Source: Isohypsibius dastychi (Eukaryota > Tardigrada > Eutardigrada > Parachela > Isohypsibiidae). Taken from it: a stretch of 10,556 nt of DNA. The DNA lies in the NCBI GenBank assembly GCA_034696485.1, contig JAQIWT010001500.1, positions 1 through 10,556 on the forward strand, given 5' to 3'. Both the position numbers and the translations under genes were made by a program. The first letter of the stretch is position 1; the number at the start of each line of letters is the position of its first letter. Shown here piece by piece: positions 1 through 7,833 of this stretch. The notes under the pieces are model-generated. The model did no database searches, had not been told where the DNA came from, and saw nothing but the letters and a program-made list of their open reading frames with translations.

Positions 1-109
1 TTCCGCATTGGTTCATCTTTTCTTCAAAAAGCAGACCTTCTGAAATCCGTACCCGCTTGTTGTCATGTGCGTTTGCATAATCTGAGGTTAGCATCATCAA
101 CTGCAGCAA
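1..109 (+). other. GCSH: Possible GCSH presequence exon (end unresolved)
   Basis: Frame 1 is open from the left edge to a stop at 178. It is rich in Leu, Ser, Ala, Arg and His with a single acidic residue, as expected for a mitochondrial targeting sequence just upstream of the mature H protein. It has no ATG, so the start codon lies outside the window. The next exon (from 372) needs one leftover base. A donor after 109 (GTGGAG) gives that phase and joins via a Lys codon to Arg-Leu-Phe. Weaker phase-compatible donors are after 70 (GTTTGC) in this frame and after 48 (GTACCC) in frame 3. The better-looking GTACTT at 120 and GTTAGC at 87 do not give the right phase. The exon is an inference from position and composition. 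Confidence 0.4.
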
Positions 110-371
110 GTGGAGGCAAGTACTTGGTCGTTTCGTTTCTAATCCGCCAGCTGCTGTTTAACTATCTGAGTGAAATGACATAAAATATAACATTGTATGG
201 AAATTCCCTCCGTTGGTTGAAGGCAGTCAAATGCACGCCACTGTGAAAGTGGTGGTAGTAAAAAGTTTCTGTATCGCATCGACTTATCTTTGGCATGGAA
301 CGTACAGGGATAAGATGGTTTTAGCATAATTATTTCTGCATTGTTGTGATTTATTTCTTCCTGCATTTCAG

Positions 372-1281
372 AGCGTCTGTTCACAACGAAGCATGAATGG
401 GTTCTCGTGCAGGATGATGGTACAGTGAAGAATGAAGGAACTGTTGGAATTACCGACTACGCTCAGAAAGCACTTGGTGATATCGTTTTTGCTCAACTTC
501 CCGATCCCGGCGCCGAAGTCACAAAAGACGGTTAGTTTTTTGAATTTTCACTTCGGAACAATTGTTTGATATTTAAATTCCAATTTGGTATTTTTTCAAG
601 TTGGATTATTCGGTATCTGCACGTTTTTTTTCGGTGCGTTCTAGATCCATACACAATATTCTGAGTTTTCTCTATTCCAGTTTTTTTGTTTCTTGAAATG
701 AATAGGTACAATATTTGATCTGCGTGGAAGTTTTTTTTTCTTTCCCGAAAGTTGTTGCCCGGAATTCCCATACAACCTTTCTTGTTTTTATTGTAGAAGA
801 ATGTGGTGCATTGGAAAGTGTTAAAGCGGCCAGTGAGATTTATAGTCCCGTTTCCGGCACCGTGACGGACAAAAACGTGGCTGCCGAAAATAAGCCACAA
901 CTGATCAACAAAGATTGTTATAAACAAGGTAACCATCAAGTATTATTGTGAGAAAAGCTGAGATGTCTTGTGGTTTATATGACCTTTATTCCAAATATTT
1001 CGATTGGAATGTTAATTTTCAGCTAAATGTTTCGGTAGCACTTGTTGATTTTTAAACTCGCGCGACAAATATGTGGAATCAACATCAGCCATACACTGCT
1101 TATTATAAATTGCCTCATATTTCGCTTAAAATTCTCCATTTCGTGTTATTTATATGGTTTCGTTGTTTTTTCAGGGTGGCTGTACAAAGTTGTTCTAAGT
1201 GATCCATCGGAACTGGATTCCTTAATGAAAGAGAAAGCATACGAAGCTTTTGTCAAATCACTCCAAGAGGAAGCTCACTAA
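372..1281 (+). CDS. GCSH: Glycine cleavage system H protein, mitochondrial (5' partial, 3 exons)
   Basis: Exons are 372-530, 797-928 and 1175-1281, with GT/AG introns of 266 and 246 nt. The product is the lipoyl-carrying shuttle of the mitochondrial glycine cleavage system, which passes the aminomethyl group among the P, T and L proteins. The visible chain begins Arg-Leu-Phe-Thr-Thr-Lys-His-Glu-Trp, the usual start of the mature H protein, and ends Gln-Glu-Glu-Ala-His before TAA. The lipoylation motif [10 protein letters not shown] is intact, with the lipoyl-lysine codon at 823-825. The motifs Val-Gly-Ile-Thr-Asp-Tyr-Ala-Gln, Leu-Gly-Asp-Ile-Val and Tyr-Ser-Pro-Val-Ser-Gly, and the C-terminal Leu-Ser-Asp-Pro-Ser-Glu-Leu, fit the family along its full length. 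Both splice phases agree with the homology. The start codon and most of the presequence are missing to the left. No AATAAA follows the stop before the convergent gene at 1376. Confidence 0.96.
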
Positions 1282-1343
1282 TTTCTCCATTTGCAAATTG
1301 ACCCATTCTTCATTCGTCCAAACTTTGTTGTTTGTTCATTTTC

Positions 1344-1349
1344 TTTATT
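1344..1349 (-). terminator. Polyadenylation signal AATAAA of the minus-strand gene at 1376-1801
   Basis: On the minus strand AATAAA lies 27 nt past the TAG at 1376-1378. This is a normal distance and supports the reality of the small unrecognised gene. Cleavage would fall about 10-30 nt further on, so the transcript end would overlap the 3' UTR of GCSH, whose stop is at 1281. Confidence 0.6.
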
Positions 1350-1375
1350 CCGGCAGACATCAAACGTTTAGCCCT

Positions 1376-1801
1376 CTAGTTTCTTTCTAAAGTAGCTGGC
1401 TTTTGCACGAGCACATCCGGAATATTCTGATGGCGTTTGTTTTCCCTCAAAATGTCAGTTGATGCTGAAATATCCACAGGAATATGTCTGTCATATTTGC
1501 GCCCTTTTGCCTTACATTTGTCATAATGGCTGTCTTTTACCAGCTGTTCCAGTTCTGGCATTTGCTCATTGCTCTGCTGCACACCAATGAATCTTTCGTG
1601 TTGCCATTTTACGGCACCATCTTTCTGCGATGCAATCCGAAAGTTGGATCATTGTGGGCAGGGATGAGATACAGAAGGGCCAGGCCATGGATCGAGCAGA
1701 GTTGAAAAAGAGCATCTCCAGTGGTCATTTGTCTGGCCATTGGTGAAGGTTAATCTTTTTGCACACACCCTCAAAAACTGCGGAGCTCCACCACAACTCA
1801 T
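1376..1801 (-). CDS. Unrecognised 125-residue protein with presequence-like N-terminus (2 exons)
   Basis: I do not recognise this gene. The proposed exons are complement(1673..1801) and complement(1376..1624), separated by a 48-nt intron (GTATCT...ATCGCAG). Both exons are whole numbers of codons (43 and 83, the latter including TAG). An in-frame TAG directly precedes the ATG, which fixes the start. Residues 1-34 contain Arg and Lys (R11, K15, R16, R29) with a single acidic residue (D26), plus Ser and Thr, resembling a mitochondrial presequence. The remainder is soluble, charged and free of membrane segments: a Leu-Asp-Pro-Trp-Pro motif at 36-40, a Lys-Asp-Gly start to exon 2, a basic stretch around 70-82, and a hydrophilic tail ending Glu-Arg-Asn. 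An AATAAA follows the stop by 27 nt. It starts 84 bp after the end of the four-segment membrane gene on the same strand and converges on GCSH. A small mitochondrial protein (ribosomal or assembly factor) is a guess only. The intron is shorter than the others in the window, so the model is provisional. Confidence 0.5.
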
Positions 1802-1885
1802 CTATGTTTCCTTCATTTGATTTGGGCTATGAATGTTGATTGTGTTCATGATGATTGATGATGCTGTTCAGAGCTCATTCAATGG

Positions 1886-2564
1886 TTATATGACTTCTTC
1901 CACCTTTGTATCGGTTTGCAGTGGTTCCATGGGTACGACATGAACCGTATGGTTGTTGGTGCTTGATGTTCGAGAGGACAGGCCAACAGATACCCGATTG
2001 GGCCAATAAATGAGGATCCATAGAAAATGGCCAATCATCGTCAACTGGACCATTTGAATTCCGTATTGGATCACCGCAAAGGCCAAATTGCTGGTATTCT
2101 GATTCCAGATTAAACTAATCGGAGTAACGAAGAGTGCTATCAGAAGAATATTCATTCCAGAGGTCAGCTTGACGGCCATATCAATGGTGGTATCAAACCA
2201 CCACACTTTGTGCACCACTTTTGATGGAGCTGGAGATTTGATATCGGAGAGGATAGTTGTGAGCCAATATGCGGTTTTCGAGATGCATTTCGAGTACAGA
2301 CTCAAGACCCCAAACCAAAAGAGCGCTTTGAGCAAGAACTTGAGGATGACAGAGGCTCCGGGATTGCCGTCAGAAAGCATGTCCATGAGAGCGCAGATGA
2401 TCTGCAACTGCTGTCATACTTATTTGGTGAGCAGCGACAGCTAGATTGGCCAAATACTCACTCACCAAGCAGGTGATCAAAACGACAATCGCAGTTACCC
2501 GTGTCATCTGGCTCATTTGTTGAATGAGTGCAACATCCTCCTCATCTCCACTTTGAACCCGCAT
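1886..2564 (-). CDS. Unrecognised four-transmembrane protein (at least 2 exons)
   Basis: Exons are complement(2466..2564) and complement(1886..2401), split by a 64-nt intron with a strong GTGAGT donor and TTGCAG acceptor, both in phase 0. Together they encode 204 residues from an ATG directly preceded by an in-frame TGA. Four hydrophobic segments are visible at about residues 22-42, 51-72, 110-132 and 138-165. A polar loop with Ser-Pro-Ala-Pro-Ser (89-93) separates the second and third, and a Ser/Thr/Asn-rich tail with acidic residues ends Val-Glu-Glu-Val-Ile. I see no GPCR hallmarks (no DRY, CWxP or NPxxY) and no signature I can assign to tetraspanins, claudins or MARVEL proteins. The first exon may instead be internal: an open frame with another hydrophobic stretch starts at 2796, 66 nt past a TATA box on this strand. 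Confidence is good that the second exon codes, lower for the 5' end. Confidence 0.65.
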
Positions 2565-2607
2565 TCAACTAGACGTTTTGACAACTAATCGAATTGTTTT
2601 GTCTATA

Positions 2608-2796
2608 TCATGTTTGATCATTTACAGTAATGTACATACAGTATGTTGTCATGAGAGCAACAACACTTGGAGACAAAATCGCGATATGGCTAGATATTTT
2701 GGGGGGTTTTGCTGTTGTGTTCGCAGCAGACAGTGATGCAATGGTTCGCTTGCTGCGGACTTCTGAAAGTTTGTAGCTAGTGTTGGTCCATAGCAT
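2608..2796 (-). other. Candidate 5' exon of the four-transmembrane gene
   Basis: This minus-strand open frame begins with ATG at 2796 and encodes a polar, Asn/Ser/Thr-rich start followed by one hydrophobic stretch of about 20 residues. A TATA box lies about 66 nt upstream, fitting a short 5' UTR. Near its 3' end it holds good donors (GTATGT at 2643-2638, GTAAAT just after). I found no consensus acceptor giving a clean phase match into the exon at 2564: the TCTAG acceptor just before that ATG runs into TGA or a frameshift, and later AGs are weak. It may be a real first exon, a short upstream reading frame in the 5' UTR, or chance. Confidence 0.3.
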
Positions 2797-2861
2797 CGTT
2801 CACTAACGCCACGTCAAAGCGATCAAGAATGAGGTCCTAGCAGAGTACCCTGAGTGATGGC

Positions 2862-2868
2862 CTTTATA
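2862..2868 (-). promoter_or_regulatory. TATA box (TATAAAG) on the minus strand
   Basis: TATAAAG reads on the minus strand, with transcription expected to begin about 30 nt downstream, near 2835. It would serve the four-transmembrane gene, giving either a roughly 40-nt 5' UTR to the ATG at 2796 or one of about 270 nt to the ATG at 2564. It is a sequence match only. Confidence 0.4.
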
Positions 2869-3374
2869 CTCAATCACCATTGTATCTGGAATCAGGTGGA
2901 AACAATACAGTTACGTATGGATCATAAAACCTCGTGGCGTCTCTCACAGCCGAACCGAGCCAAGCAGCTTCCGTCCTGCTTCCAGCAAAATCCAGAACGC
3001 TTGTTAGCTTACAGTCAAACACAATCCTCGTGTCTGACCTTTCCATATCGCCGGCGGCGTGTCTCTGACTGCAATACTGGTCAGGTAGATGAATTGAAGC
3101 AGACGTCCGACGACGATGGAAGTGTATTTGCAGGAAGCACTCTAGTATCCCGTAAAGCATCCATTATATCATGTGGTTTATCCTACAGAACACATGAGAA
3201 AATATTGTAATGGTAGCTTGGTAAAGCGCGTTTTATCTCCATTGAGGCATTGTCGTTGTGGGTCATGTAATGCTTGTCGTCTTTTCTTTTGTCACCAAAT
3301 TGCTAAATGAATGAAACCAACGCACACCCCCGAGGATCCCACAACAACAGTAAATTTGTGCGACCGCATTTCCA
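2869..3374. other. Intergenic stretch between divergent genes, no confident gene
   Basis: This lies between the TATA box of the minus-strand membrane gene and the TATA box of the plus-strand GPCR, so it is probably their shared divergent regulatory region. Open frames exist on both strands (about 118 codons on +, ending 3210; about 96 on -, ending 2870). They overlap each other, show no recognisable domain, signal peptide or membrane segment, and have no supporting splice pattern. I call none of them a gene. Confidence 0.4.
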
Positions 3375-3382
3375 TATAAATA
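3375..3382 (+). promoter_or_regulatory. TATA box (TATAAATA) of the first GPCR gene
   Basis: A perfect TATAAATA lies 92 nt upstream of the GPCR ATG at 3474. Transcription would be expected to start near 3405, giving an unspliced 5' UTR of about 70 nt. Spacing and match are good, but no other core-promoter element was confirmed. Confidence 0.5.
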
Positions 3383-3473
3383 ATGTTGGATTCGCGTAGC
3401 AAGTATCATACCAATTGATTTAAAATGAACCTGTTGATCACTGGCCAGTGTTGCGTTGGCTAGAATTTTCATC

Positions 3474-5266
3474 ATGAATTCCACATATTCCTCAAACCTG
3501 TCATACCTTGAAAGGTCACCAACTTTGAACTTGTCTTGGCAGGCCCAAGCTGGGGTCAAGCCGCAAATAGCAACCTGGGCGATCGATTCGATCTTTGTGC
3601 TGGTCATCACCATCTTGTCATTCATCAACAACACCCTGGTTCTACTAACTTTCCTGACCAATCGCTTTCTCTGGACACCCTTCAATGTGTACCTCATCAA
3701 TCTGACCGTCGTTAATCTACTACACAATTTCCTGCAAGCACCCAGCGATATCCTCAATCATCTCTACCGAACATGGCAATATAGTTGGGGCTATTGCGGA
3801 CTGCACAAGTGGGCTACGAATGTCGTCAATGCCGGCATGAGCAACTCGCATGTTCTCATCACTATTGACCGATTATGGGCCGTGTTGCGACCAGTTAGCT
3901 ATCGTGCTACACGCAGCATCCGTACATCGATTATCATGGTGGTCTGTATGTGGATATATCTCCATATACTCTGGATGCCGGGCTTTATAGGTGATCAGCT
4001 ATATCATGCGGTCAACCTCACAACCAACAGATGCTACGTTGATGGAGGTAAATATGAAAATGTGCCCCCACCCAATGCAGTACCCTGTATCCCGCAGCAT
4101 ACAGTGCGCGAGCTTACGTGACAGGGTTTTGTTTCTCTTCCAAACAAAATGTTGGTGTCTAATCAAAACGATATGCCCCGGTGGCCAGCCAGCATAGAGC
4201 TCATTCACGAATCTTCCTTACAACCGATTCCGTTCTTGTTCATTTGCACCTGACTATGGCTTGTTCGTGGTGAAAGTGATCTATGGCATACATCAGTAAG
4301 AAGTGACGTTACCCTCGGCAATTACAGTACTATTATTCTCTTAAGTGAATCTAGTACGCTTCCTTTAAACCCCGCATGTAAAATGCAGCGTATCTTCAAC
4401 GGACAGGGAAGAGAAAGGATATTGCCGAAGTAATGGAGTGATGAAGAAAGCAATTTCAGCCACACCAGCTCACAAGAAAGCAACCATAATGCAGCACTAA
4501 TGTAACAAAAGATGATTCACATAAACACATCACAAGATCAGCTTCTAATACAGCAGCACCGAAGCATCTCGAACGTCAGAAACCCTTTCGGAATAATGCA
4601 TGCCCCCCCCCCCTGAAGAAACAACACATACGCAGAGTACATCCTCAAAGAACCCTAATCTCCGGATTCATATGGTACTGTGAAGTCTTGCTTCCTGAAC
4701 AATCATCTCTACTGTACATCTATCTGCAAAAGTTGTATAACATTGTGATCAATTGTGATATTTCATCGCGTTAAATATATTCCTTTGTAGCACGTCAGCC
4801 TGCCTGGAATCTGACAATCCAAATGCTGGTCTACAATATGACATTGGTCGTCATGCTGGGAGCATATCCCATCATCTGGTGGAAGAAGCGACAGCGTGAC
4901 AAGATCCACAGTTCCAAAGGTCCTGACGTGACCAACACTGTGCGAATCATCAGTAAGGCTTCAAGCACACAAGATGCTGACAAAGTACCCCCCACTCCTA
5001 TCACGACAACCACCACTCCAACACGCAAATCTACTGGTTTCCTGGTCCTGACGATGTTGACCTTCAGCTTGACCATCTGCTGGGCTCCATCTATGATCTA
5101 TTACACAACGATGGCGTTTGTGCGGATCAGTGACCCCGTCTTCTATCTAGTTGGAACATTCTTCTTTGGAATGGAGTCATTCTTGGACCCAATCTGGTTT
5201 CTCTTGGCGATGAAAGACCTCCGACAAGGCCTCTTCAATATGCTTAAATGCCGCTGCTTTAAATGA
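3474..5266 (+). CDS. Orphan class A (rhodopsin-like) GPCR, 2 exons
   Basis: Exons are 3474-4047 and 4791-5266, with a 743-nt intron (GTAAAT...TTTGTAG) whose phase restores the frame; the product is 349 residues. It should sit in the plasma membrane and signal through G proteins. The N-terminus carries Asn-X-Ser/Thr sites at residues 2, 8 and 19. Seven membrane segments are seen at about 35-61, 70-93, 107-131, 150-172, 198-222, 274-298 and 306-331. Hallmarks are Cys108 (3.25) with Cys187 in the second extracellular loop, Asp132-Arg133-Leu134 in place of DRY, Trp160 (4.50), Cys288-Trp289-Ala-Pro291 in segment 6, and Asp324-Pro-Ile-Trp-Phe328 in segment 7. The third intracellular loop is basic and has a poly-Thr stretch. 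The region after DRL (Arg-Pro-Val-Ser-Tyr-Arg) resembles muscarinic receptors. Yet the amine-binding Asp3.32 is Thr115 and the sodium-site Asp2.50 is Asn81, so a classical amine ligand is unlikely. The ligand is unknown. ATG 3474 was chosen as the first in-frame ATG; a TATA box is 92 nt upstream. Confidence 0.9.
4048..4790 (+). other. Long intron of the first GPCR
   Basis: At 743 nt this is the longest intron in the window, ending in TTTGTAG. It splits the receptor in the second extracellular loop, just after Cys187 and before segment 5. It holds no conserved exon that the receptor lacks. It contains a run of 11 cytosines at 4603-4613, the only long homopolymer C tract in the window. Otherwise I see nothing in it. 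Confidence 0.75.
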
Positions 5267-6137
5267 CACCCGTATTTCATATCTGCGCTAAATCCCTGCT
5301 AGTAAAGCACTTGGGTAGCTAAACTGCACCTCTCATGTGTTCAAAACTAGCTTGTCCGCAGTCACACTATAATCCGGCTTGAATTCACCAACTGCAACCT
5401 TTTCATGTAGAACCCCAGTACCGGCAATGTGTTTTGTTGTATGTTGATAGCACGCCAAGGAATCCCTGACCGAGCAACCATGCTCGAGGATTATTACTCT
5501 ATAATGATTTTGACTTGTTTAGAAAAACCATTTAAGTTGCCCAGATCGTCATTGAGAACATGCTTAACTGTGAGAAAAATAGCTAAGATTCGAGTCTACA
5601 CTGGCCACCCCACTTTTTCCTCGAGTTCTCAGTCTTCATCGGTTTCACCAAACATGATATTCACACTGGAAAGGAATACCTATTCTATTCCAACATGCGC
5701 TAATCATCCCGCTGAACGGAAATCCTCTTCGGGGACAGGCTTGCAAATAGTCTAATCTATTTGGCCGGAAAGATGTCTCATGTTGGCCGAACCGAAATGC
5801 AATACGCCAGCACGTTTCAAGTGCATCTCAACTCAACGTACCTCAACACCAAACACAACCAACTGACGCACCCATAATACTCTCCGTTCCTCTGACTCTT
5901 AACTCTCAAGAGCCCAGAAATAAAGTTAGAGTAGGAGAGGCAAGTGAAGGAGAAAAAAACAAGTCATAGAGTTTAGGTGGTACGACGAGATTCGCTCTCA
6001 TTTGCTGTTAATTGCTTTCGTCAGCGGGTCAGACGATTATCATGAGTCAAGAGCGTCAACAAATTCCAGTTGGGCTACACTGATCAAGACGCCATCCCAG
6101 GAGCTTATTTCAATCTTTTCCTTCAGAATCAGAGAAG
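5267..6137 (+). other. Intergenic stretch between the two GPCR genes
   Basis: This should contain the 3' UTR of the first GPCR and the promoter of the second. A 108-codon open frame at 5429-5755 has no recognisable domain or membrane segment, and I do not call it. A purine-rich tract runs about 5919-5962. No clear TATA box precedes the ATG at 6138. A pyrimidine-rich run ending in CAG at about 6115-6125 could be a 5' UTR splice acceptor, but no matching donor was established. Confidence 0.4.
5919..5924 (+). terminator. Possible polyadenylation signal of the first GPCR
   Basis: AATAAA occurs 652 nt past the TGA at 5264-5266. It is the first plus-strand AATAAA I found after that stop, but the implied 3' UTR is long for such a compact region, so assignment is tentative. 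Confidence 0.3.
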
Positions 6138-7597
6138 ATGAATTCAACGTGGGTGAATTTGACGGGGAGCCCGTTGGATAAATGCGGATGGCCGATGGTC
6201 GGCGCGGCGGACAATTTTGACATGTCTGCGTTCAAATATCTGGATTTGTTATCATATCCAATTCTCCTGAGTTTGTGCACGTTTGGCAATGTGCTGAATA
6301 TTGTCATGTTAACACGGGAAAAGCCGGGTGGATCCAAGAATTGCTACCTCATCGCCATTGCTATTCTCGATCTCATCTACATGTACGCTCATGATTACAG
6401 ATAATGTGGATCATATTGCTAATCACGCTTTTTTCAGGTGGTCAGCTTTGACGACTTATGTCGTCAACTATGAGTTTGAAGTCAATGGAAGTATTAGTGT
6501 GAGAATGCGACAGTGTTTTGATGCTGTCATCGGACTACTCATGTTCCTCCAGGAAGTCGCCGTCCTCAGTTCCGCTTGGTCAGTCCACAAAACGAATATG
6601 TAGACAGAAATATTTAATACGTCACTGAATATGTTTTCAAACTATACTACGGTATACTTGATTCACCAGTCGGTTTTGTCTTTCTAGGATCATCGTGGCG
6701 TTCAGTGCGGACCGTTTTCTAGCCATTGTTCGCCCAATGAAATTCCTATCGTCATCCGGCGGTCATCGGCGCAATACCTTCATTATTCTCATCATTCTCG
6801 CCTTTGCAATATCGATGGCGTCAAATAGGCTGGTTGACTATTATTGGGTCTACGCTAATTATCTCAGCGTCATTCCTAAACCCAAATTCCGAACGCCCAG
6901 ACCGCTTGCTCTTATGGCTTGGTACACTTTCTATATTTGGTTTCAGGCAAGTTCAACAATTTGTCATTTTGACACATCTTCTTGCATTATCAATACAGAA
7001 CTAAACTCTCATTGAAGACGTTCTGCTGAAACTTAGTTTCTTTTCGATGCTTGCAAAGAACGACTTTTTCGATTTGATGAAAGGTCATCTCATGATAGTT
7101 ATTGTTATATTTAGGCGGCTTCTCAAGTGGCTACCTTCATGACAATCCTACTTCTCAATCTCTTCATTCTCCAAGCTCTAATACGCCAGCGTTCTCACCG
7201 TCAATCCCATCTGCGAGCCACAACATCCCAACCTCGTGATAACATTCGCACTCCACTCTCAATGCTCACCGCATGTGTTCTACTCTATCTAATCACCCAG
7301 TTGCCATTATTCATTCACAACATCTTCTATCTCCTCGAGAAGACCTGCATATCCCACATCAACACCATCATCCGACCATTCATCACTCCCATTGAGAATG
7401 TCATGATCAACATTTACTTCTCCATTAACTTTGTACTTTATTGTGGAGTCAGCCGCAAGTTCCGACGCAGTTTGAGAACACTTTGCGATGTGATGTTCGG
7501 CGGGAATGTTCGACCAGGAAGCAGTTCGGGAGTAGCGGTAACCAGTAGTGCAACAAGAGATTTCAAAGTTTTCGGCTCGACCAAGAATTTGAGCTGA
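6138..7597 (+). CDS. Class A GPCR, neuropeptide (FMRFamide-type) receptor-like, 4 exons
   Basis: Exons are 6138-6382, 6438-6578, 6688-6946 and 7115-7597, with introns of 55, 109 and 168 nt; the product is 375 residues. It should be a plasma-membrane G-protein-coupled receptor. Asn-X-Ser/Thr sites lie at residues 2 and 7. Segment 1 has Gly50-Asn51, segment 2 has Asp78 (2.50), segment 3 starts at Cys108 (3.25) and ends Asp137-Arg138-Phe139, and segment 7 ends with Asn320-Phe-Val-Leu-Tyr324 instead of NPxxY. Segment 6 lacks CWxP but keeps a proline (Pro279). The Asn-Phe-X-X-Tyr variant and the missing CW are familiar in invertebrate FMRFamide-receptor-like proteins, hence the family call; the ligand is unknown. 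Two oddities: the second extracellular loop has no cysteine to pair with Cys108, and the third intron needs a GC donor. The C-terminal tail is Ser/Gly/Val-rich. ATG 6138 is the first in frame and begins Met-Asn-Ser-Thr, a typical glycosylated receptor start. Confidence 0.88.
6947..7114 (+). other. Probable GC-AG intron in the second GPCR
   Basis: Exon 3 ends ...TTT CAG and is followed by GCAAGT, the usual donor context of the rare GC-AG introns (CAG|GCAAGT). The acceptor TATTTAG at 7108-7114 follows, and both sides are phase 0. An in-frame TAG ends at 7114, so exon 4 cannot extend upstream. The GT donors at 6922, 6940 and 6951 do not match this acceptor's phase. The only phase-compatible GT alternative (donor 6951 with an AAG acceptor ending at 7127) uses weak sites. 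Confidence 0.7.
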
Positions 7598-7783
7598 CAT
7601 CTATACTACCAGTTGAAATTATGACTGATTGCGAATTGTCGATACTGTATATATTACTGTAGAATGTAGAAACTCACCGAGAATAATTAATACATTTCTT
7701 TTTTGAAATGAGATGCTAACAATTAGAAACACCAACGTCATGGATATAACTTCGAAAATATCATGGAGGGAATGACGAGACGA

Positions 7784-7789
7784 AATAAA
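7784..7789 (+). terminator. Polyadenylation signal of the second GPCR
   Basis: AATAAA lies 187 nt past the TGA at 7595-7597. Cleavage shortly after would place the transcript end close to or past the stop codon of the convergent CPTP gene at 7834, so the two 3' ends probably overlap. Confidence 0.5.
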
Positions 7790-7833
7790 ACCTTGAAAAT
7801 GTGAGTATATCACCGGATGCACAATCTGATCAA

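Noticed and set aside
120-126. GTACTT donor for the first GCSH exon
   Set aside because: It is a better-looking donor than GTGGAG at 110, but its phase does not fit the acceptor at 370-371 that homology requires.
1484-1705. Hydrophobic 73-codon plus-strand open frame
   Set aside because: It is antisense to the better-supported minus-strand gene, which has an AATAAA and a matching intron; its hydrophobicity looks like a by-product of the opposite strand.
2854-3210. Overlapping open frames on both strands (118 codons + and 96 codons -)
   Set aside because: Neither shows recognisable composition or motifs, and they lie in the likely divergent promoter region.
3263-3757. 164-codon minus-strand open frame
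   Set aside because: It is the antisense shadow of the first GPCR exon, which has clear homology on the plus strand.
4603-4613. Run of 11 cytosines in the first GPCR intron
   Set aside because: A simple homopolymer in an intron; could be slippage or an assembly artefact, with no evidence of function.
5429-5755. 108-codon plus-strand open frame between the two GPCRs
   Set aside because: No domain, signal peptide, membrane segment or splice support; probably chance in the 3' UTR or intergenic DNA.
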